Program-made: the position numbers and the translations under genes | The notes under the pieces: model-generated | Told to the model about the DNA's origin: nothing | Databases searched by the model: none | What the model saw: the letters and a program-made list of their open reading frames with translations, nothing else | Assembly (NCBI GenBank): GCA_021806345.1 | Contig: JAJZXP010000305.1 | Span: forward strand, 1 to 7,780 | Direction of reading: 5' to 3' | DNA: 7,780 bases | From: Thermoplasmata archaeon | Lineage (GTDB): Archaea; Thermoplasmatota; Thermoplasmata; Thermoplasmatales; Thermoplasmataceae | Shown: positions 4,701 to 7,780 of the stretch, in pieces | How positions within the stretch are numbered: the stretch's first letter is position 1 | How the letters are laid out: each line of letters begins with the position of its first letter

Positions 4701-6959
4701 GAACTGTATGGGTTCCAATACTTCCTCGATCTGATAGACGATAAATATACCGGCGAGTTATCAGTTCCTTTTGTTTCAGGGCAATTTTCATCTGTCCATG
4801 GAGCAAGAATTCTGGACTATGGATGTGGAACAGGGGAAATAGCTGATAAACTAGCTGAAAGCAATTCAGTGTCTGTATATGACAAGGATATGTCCAATTA
4901 TCTCCGAAAGCATCCTTCTGGAGGATCGTCTATTGTCCTGAGCGATGGAGATTTGAATAAAATCTCAGCCGGCACCGATAGATTCGACATAGTTCTTTTG
5001 AGCCTTGTCCTGTGCACAGTTGGAGACATGGAAGTAAGAGAGATCTTATCTAAAGTTAGACGTCTTCTGAAGGACAAGGGTGAACTATTTGTGGTAATAT
5101 GTAACCCTTTTAACGTTCACAACAGGGAAACAGGTACACATGTAAAGTTGGGCCCGCTAAAAAACTACCATGGCCGTTTTAAATTTGAAAAGAAAATGAA
5201 AATAACCAACAGTTTGAGATGCGATTACCATAGGCCTCTTGAATGGTACTTTAATGAACTAAGGAGAAGTGGGTTTGAACATTTAAAATATGCAGAAAGT
5301 GTTGGGGCTAGTTTTGATACAGTATCCCCTGGTTCTGAATTTCTGATGATTAGGGCAGATTCAGGCGAGATTCCAAAGGAGTATGATGTTTCATTGATGA
5401 TAAAGGCCTCCGCAATGGAGTGGAGGAGTATTGGCTTTCAAGTAAGGCACATTGTGAGGCAACTAGAAAGATGTGAAAAATTTAAAGAAAAATTTATTGT
5501 CACAGATCAAGCAAATGACAATTTTGCCCGTCAGTACGATGATGCCAATCTGGTAATGTTTAAACGGGAACTGAAAAAACTCCAGGAGGATGGTATAATT
5601 GATTTTTTTTACTTTGCCCCGAAGGACATCTCAACCATAAATGCCGTTTCGGAACGCTGGTTTGCAACCAAATGTGCCAAGCCGAAGAGTATGAATGGCC
5701 AACCAGTAATAACCACACTTCAGGGTCTTGAGATGGCAAGTGCAAAGTACATACTTCAGATGGATTCGGATTGCATTATATGCAGAGACGAGACGGGGGA
5801 TTCATATCTAAAAGAGATGATAGATGTGGTTGAAAAAAGAAAAGATGCAATATCTGTATCTTTCCCTGTTTATAATCAGCCAAAGAAACCTTTTGCCCCC
5901 AGCAATAACTCCATAAAATGGAGAACAGAAGTAAGGAATTGCTTAATTCATAAGGAAAGGCTTTTTTCTCTTAGGCCTTTCCCAAATTCTATAGACGAAG
6001 AAGGGAACCTTAAATTTCCGTGGCACAGATCTCTAGACATTAAACTGGCAATAGGCCCATGGGAATCTCTCAGAGGCTCTCTAGGGAACGCGTTCTTTAT
6101 TCATGTTCCTAACACTCTGAAAATTGATCTCAACTTCTGGTATAATGCCGGAAAATACCACGAGAATTATCCAGTCCATGACGACCAAAAAGGGAACGTA
6201 GATCTGCAGGCCACCAATATTAAGGATTTTCTTGAACCAAGGGACGAGGAACTGATAATACTTGTGAAAGGAAAAAATGTACCAATACCTAAAATCAGAA
6301 GATGCTTCCATTCATTGCTTGAACAGAATTTCCTGGATTTCAGTGTAATATATGTGGATGCTGGTTCTGAAAATGGGGCAGATGAATATGTAAGATACTT
6401 AGGTAAAAGCCTGTTTCAGGGTAGAATAACTATTTTCAAAAATTATATCCCATTAACTTCAATTGAAAATATCTGGATTGCAATCAAGGTTATATGCACG
6501 AATCCAAACTCAATAATTGCCATGGTTGATGCTGATGATGCCCTTATAGGAAAAAATGCGCTATCAAAGGTTAGAACCATATACAGGAAAGGGGCAGATC
6601 TCACCGTTGGCACCATGCTTAGGACAGATAAGTACAAGATGTACCCTGTTGATTTTGAAAATCCAAGGCTTAACCGAGGTGGCAATGTCTGGCAGCACCT
6701 CAGAACCTTTAAAAAATATCTATTCGACTCTATTCGAGAAGATGATTTAAAGATTAATGGAAAATGGATTGAACAAGCAGATGACTGGGCCTTCATGATC
6801 CCTATGGTTGAATTGGCCGAACGGCCTCAACTGATCAAAGACCAAATATACTTTTATGAGCCATCTCCGGAGAAGAAGACAAGAGATTCCAGAAGTTATG
6901 AAGAAACCATAGGGATGATTGTTTCCAAAAAATCTTACAGAAATCTGGTGGCTAGATGA
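1746..6959 (+). CDS. Giant multidomain glycan-assembly protein: GT-A, GT-A-like, kinase-like, SAM methyltransferase, GT-A, GT-A
   Basis: 1737 residues in one unbroken frame. Domains read by eye: (1) GT2-type glycosyltransferase ~13-250, with ILDDDDSW (106-113) and GGYDE..TDRDLALRL (184-202). (2) A second GT-A-like domain ~294-630, with WIIDDDVS (410-417), RGGNTIILD (575-583) and RRGDTLW (603-609). (3) A mainly helical linker ~640-815. (4) A protein-kinase-like domain ~822-975: G-loop IGTGKEGIVF (827-836), probable ATP Lys at 844, catalytic loop IKNIAPKNLI (920-929) with Asn922 where Asp is expected, and VDLG (938-941) as DFG. (5) A class I SAM methyltransferase ~1012-1205: ILDYGCGTGE (1022-1031), FDIVLLSLVL (1080-1089). 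(6) A divergent GT-A domain ~1213-1490 with ILQMDSD (1336-1342). (7) A GT2-type domain ~1502-1715 with IAMVDADD (1591-1598). No signal peptide or membrane helix is evident, so it is probably cytoplasmic. It likely builds and modifies a glycan; sugars and acceptor are unknown. The start is GTG, overlapping the previous stop by 4 bp. TTG at 1755 is a real alternative because GGAGTGA (1743-1749) would be its Shine-Dalgarno. Fold assignments for domains 1, 5 and 7 are firmest, 2, 4 and 6 less so. Confidence 0.85.
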   Translation: MKTLNNFQIFRNERIAVIISTTRKRSLLDVAIPSVLNQSRPPDYVYIVADSYDHLPSEEIKAQNTGNLIIKFILNQREMNLSGAMNSVFMAMLDDGCDPENTFIAILDDDDSWERDYLESCYNMASKSDLDWVVSGIIRHESNFDSGKLLTIPEIVDEKSLLRGNPHIQGSNFFIRFSKVLLAGGYDENLPSTTDRDLALRLIALGNVKIGILKHHLVHHNAYGEGRLSDKGSDKKFLGLKRFYYKYRHFMDAEDQTSFLERTKTLFGCDLELHQEDVNEVRVVSGISKGFSHNIEIVIGVILSEVRYLDNLIKDAVKLTKATGCVASLVVLNNSGKPLNQESGISDELAKSGTNLTVVEMDKAEQSADKGDLGLFYRDKRNRKGIAFGRTALHRFVYLESLKYSDPVVWIIDDDVSIGDFYWGTLDNKISEHELMWHIARWKESGVGIVVGKVGGDPPTPIMSTSRTQLLDLYYNLRAILETTRNGSRIELPCNIYNATKSLQAYFYDFPDKSFRHLETPIWDRPHANDLKFFCRDAKNILRNGIFRQASYPPNGDNYGELRFGPETEEFGPVRGGNTIILDIDCLRDFTNSSPRSGDISYRRGDTLWVIMNKRLGPRRPIRHSRDVLSSPFMLIQNRLKYESPLEMRTKLVADALGSAFVRSIDMLLLQKNLKNKIREDFYGPLNWTDSEIKELVGSVEREIHKRKLQMSLNFWRIRGLIQSTRSVLEHFTNFISNNVPNYLEDLEEISELCIRMDSLFSEEELNKILKDLTYFSKGDLLEFIHSLGESCRQFSDALPIRYSKKDLDGLRTKIMRTFNAKELKLIGTGKEGIVFSDTFHSYKYFHYGRYALEKSKLRFLSEKVLGKKFSTIARLKSISLADNEILFKEELVNGTQYEGGETKGLVSLIQEMRENCIVIKNIAPKNLILTRNVLKFVDLGRDLEPYSPEGYMKMCKRAYLTYRWHFRNDIQELFRLSNTGAEFPELYGFQYFLDLIDDKYTGELSVPFVSGQFSSVHGARILDYGCGTGEIADKLAESNSVSVYDKDMSNYLRKHPSGGSSIVLSDGDLNKISAGTDRFDIVLLSLVLCTVGDMEVREILSKVRRLLKDKGELFVVICNPFNVHNRETGTHVKLGPLKNYHGRFKFEKKMKITNSLRCDYHRPLEWYFNELRRSGFEHLKYAESVGASFDTVSPGSEFLMIRADSGEIPKEYDVSLMIKASAMEWRSIGFQVRHIVRQLERCEKFKEKFIVTDQANDNFARQYDDANLVMFKRELKKLQEDGIIDFFYFAPKDISTINAVSERWFATKCAKPKSMNGQPVITTLQGLEMASAKYILQMDSDCIICRDETGDSYLKEMIDVVEKRKDAISVSFPVYNQPKKPFAPSNNSIKWRTEVRNCLIHKERLFSLRPFPNSIDEEGNLKFPWHRSLDIKLAIGPWESLRGSLGNAFFIHVPNTLKIDLNFWYNAGKYHENYPVHDDQKGNVDLQATNIKDFLEPRDEELIILVKGKNVPIPKIRRCFHSLLEQNFLDFSVIYVDAGSENGADEYVRYLGKSLFQGRITIFKNYIPLTSIENIWIAIKVICTNPNSIIAMVDADDALIGKNALSKVRTIYRKGADLTVGTMLRTDKYKMYPVDFENPRLNRGGNVWQHLRTFKKYLFDSIREDDLKINGKWIEQADDWAFMIPMVELAERPQLIKDQIYFYEPSPEKKTRDSRSYEETIGMIVSKKSYRNLVAR
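6947..6951 (+). promoter_or_regulatory. Possible ribosome binding site of the SLOG gene
   Basis: GGTGG lies 4 nt before the ATG at 6956 and inside the end of the giant gene. It is a partial match to GGAGGTGA. Together with the ATGA overlap it supports this start and translational coupling. Confidence 0.4.
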
Positions 6960-7516
6960 AACATCTAATATCAATAGTAGGTGACAGGGACGTTGAAATA
7001 GGTTCTATTAAGTTTGAAATTGCTTTAAGGATATCCAGATCCCTGGTTGACCATGGATACAGAGTTCTCACTGGAGGTGTTGGGACACTTTCCAGGGCAG
7101 TTTATAAAGGAGCAGTCCTTTCGGATAAATACGAGGACTGTTCGGTCATATCAATCGTCCCTGGTTTTGATCCAACACCTGCAATTGGATTGTCTGATAT
7201 CCAGATTGCAACAGGCCTCGACGAATTCAGAAATGTTATCACTGCTAACTCAGATGCAGTTGTTGCCATTGGTGGTGGGGCTGGTACTCTTTCAGAAATT
7301 GCGTTCGCATGGTCTTTAAAACGCCTGATCATTTGTGTTGATGTCGATGGTTGGAGTAGAGAACTGGCAGGTCGTAGAATTGACAATAGAATCAGGTATC
7401 CGGATATAGAAGAAGATCAATGTTTTCCAGCTCGAGATGAACGGGAAGTTATGGATATTCTGTCTAAGTACCTTTCTTATTATAGCAAAAGACACCATGG
7501 AATTCCAGAAATTTAG
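6956..7516 (+). CDS. TIGR00725/LOG-like SLOG-fold nucleotide-binding protein
   Basis: 186 residues with a Rossmann-like SLOG fold. Visible motifs: ISIVGDR (5-11) as the first strand and loop, GYRVLTGGVGTLSRAV (34-49), ISIVPGFD (65-72), LDEFRNVITANSDAVVAIG (88-106), and the signature IGGGAGTLSE (105-114), which matches the GGG-GTLSE motif of TIGR00725 and of LOG/lysine-decarboxylase-like proteins. LOG enzymes hydrolyse nucleoside 5'-monophosphates to base and ribose 5-phosphate; most TIGR00725 members have no assigned reaction, so only nucleotide or nucleotide-sugar binding is a reasonable inference. The C-terminal ~35 residues (DNRIRYPDI onward) are charged and less conserved. The ATG overlaps the giant gene's stop by 4 bp (ATGA), making this the last gene of the operon and linking it to glycan synthesis. 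No signal peptide; cytoplasmic. Confidence 0.82.
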   Translation: MKHLISIVGDRDVEIGSIKFEIALRISRSLVDHGYRVLTGGVGTLSRAVYKGAVLSDKYEDCSVISIVPGFDPTPAIGLSDIQIATGLDEFRNVITANSDAVVAIGGGAGTLSEIAFAWSLKRLIICVDVDGWSRELAGRRIDNRIRYPDIEEDQCFPARDEREVMDILSKYLSYYSKRHHGIPEI

Positions 7517-7549
7517 TGTGCAATGCTGAATAATAGGAATGCCTAAACA

Positions 7550-7558
7550 TTTTTTAAA
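7550..7558 (+). promoter_or_regulatory. T6 tract/TATA-like element between the operon and the ABC gene
   Basis: TTTTTTAAA follows the SLOG stop by 33 nt. The T6 run (7550-7555) could serve as a U-tract terminator for the operon; no strong hairpin precedes it, which is normal in archaea. The same bases resemble a TATA box that would start transcription near 7578-7582, giving a leader of about 20 nt for the ATG at 7600. A weaker AT-rich element, AAATTTTCATA at 7568-7578, would instead give a leaderless start at about 7600. The sequence cannot decide between these roles. Confidence 0.35.
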
Positions 7559-7599
7559 CCGCAGGGTAAATTTTCATATCTTGATGCCATTCCCATGGG

Positions 7600-7780
7600 A
7601 TGCCGGAAATACTCTCCTTTGAACATGCACACATGGAGTATTCGACGAAGCGAGCAAAACTAGTTTCTGTAGGAGATGTTTCCTTCAAAGTAAACCAGAA
7701 TGAATTCGTCACTCTCATTGGACCATCAGGATGTGGGAAATCAACTCTCATAAATATGGTGCTTGGCCTGGTGAAACCAA
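7600..7780 (+). CDS. ABC transporter ATP-binding protein, N-terminal part, 3' truncated by the window edge
   Basis: The frame opens after an in-frame TGA at 7582-7584, and its first ATG is at 7600. Sixty complete codons run to the window edge, beginning [35 protein letters not shown] (24-41) is the usual strand leading to Walker [10 protein letters not shown] (41-49), followed by [11 protein letters not shown]. The spacing and the GPSGCGKST variant resemble importer ATPases of the nitrate/sulfonate/taurine (SsuB/TauB/NrtD) type. Q-loop, signature and Walker B lie outside the window, so the substrate is open. The protein would act at the inner face of the membrane with a permease partner. It is on the operon strand but 83 bp beyond the last operon gene and probably has its own promoter. 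Confidence 0.85.
   Translation, partial: MPEILSFEHAHMEYSTKRAKLVSVGDVSFKVNQNEFVTLIGPSGCGKSTLINMVLGLVKP

Noticed and set aside
5603..5610. T8 run inside the giant gene as a slippage or phase-variation site.
   Set aside because: The frame is intact through it and an 8-base T run is common in AT-rich coding sequence; no second frame of interest continues from it.
6443..6796. Reverse-strand 117-residue frame within the giant gene.
   Set aside because: It lies opposite the strongly supported fourth glycosyltransferase domain; its length is explained by shadowing.
7047..7386. Frames on both strands overlapping the SLOG gene.
   Set aside because: They cross the conserved GGGAGTLSE signature in other frames and show no domain of their own.
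7554..7751. Reverse-strand frame over the start of the ABC gene.
   Set aside because: It is antisense to a clear Walker A region on the + strand and has no recognisable protein features.

Overview
The window looks archaeal. It is AT-rich, arginine codons are mostly AGA/AGG, a TATA-like box sits about 25 nt before a start codon that would then be leaderless, and genes overlap in ATGA/GTGA fashion. An acidophilic Thermoplasmata-type euryarchaeon would fit, but this is inference from style; no gene here is a species marker.

Layout: (1) 3-245, the C-terminal end of a beta-CASP metallo-beta-lactamase RNase, cut by the left edge. (2) 246-837, about 590 bp without a convincing gene; it holds one extra TATA-like element, a small peptide reading frame, a possible decayed reverse-strand reading frame and, at its right end, the promoter of the next operon. 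(3) 838-7516, a tightly packed three-gene operon on the + strand: a short UDP-glucose/GDP-mannose dehydrogenase-family protein (838-1749), a 1737-residue multidomain protein (1746-6959), and a TIGR00725/LOG-like SLOG-fold protein (6956-7516). Both junctions are 4-bp overlaps, so co-transcription and translational coupling are very likely. (4) 7517-7599, a short gap with a U-tract and promoter-like sequence. (5) 7600-7780, the N-terminal end of an ABC transporter ATPase, cut by the right edge.

The notable object is the 1737-residue protein. I read it as GT-A glycosyltransferase, GT-A-like glycosyltransferase, helical linker, protein-kinase-like domain, class I SAM methyltransferase, GT-A glycosyltransferase, GT-A glycosyltransferase. 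No signal peptide or membrane segment is visible, so it is probably a cytoplasmic glycan-assembly machine. The kinase-methyltransferase pair recalls E. coli WbdD, which caps O9a polymannose chains, but the domain order is reversed and the kinase catalytic Asp appears to be Asn. The dehydrogenase upstream keeps its NAD-binding and catalytic motifs but stops before the C-terminal nucleotide-sugar-binding domain. Working model (inference): the operon makes and possibly terminates a cytoplasmic or surface glycan, the dehydrogenase oxidises a sugar, and the SLOG protein handles or senses a nucleotide.

The 5' end of the operon is unusual: nested palindromes of CACAT/ATGTG half-sites span the start codon, followed by two more stem-loops and a T7 tract, all inside the first ~100 nt of the transcript.
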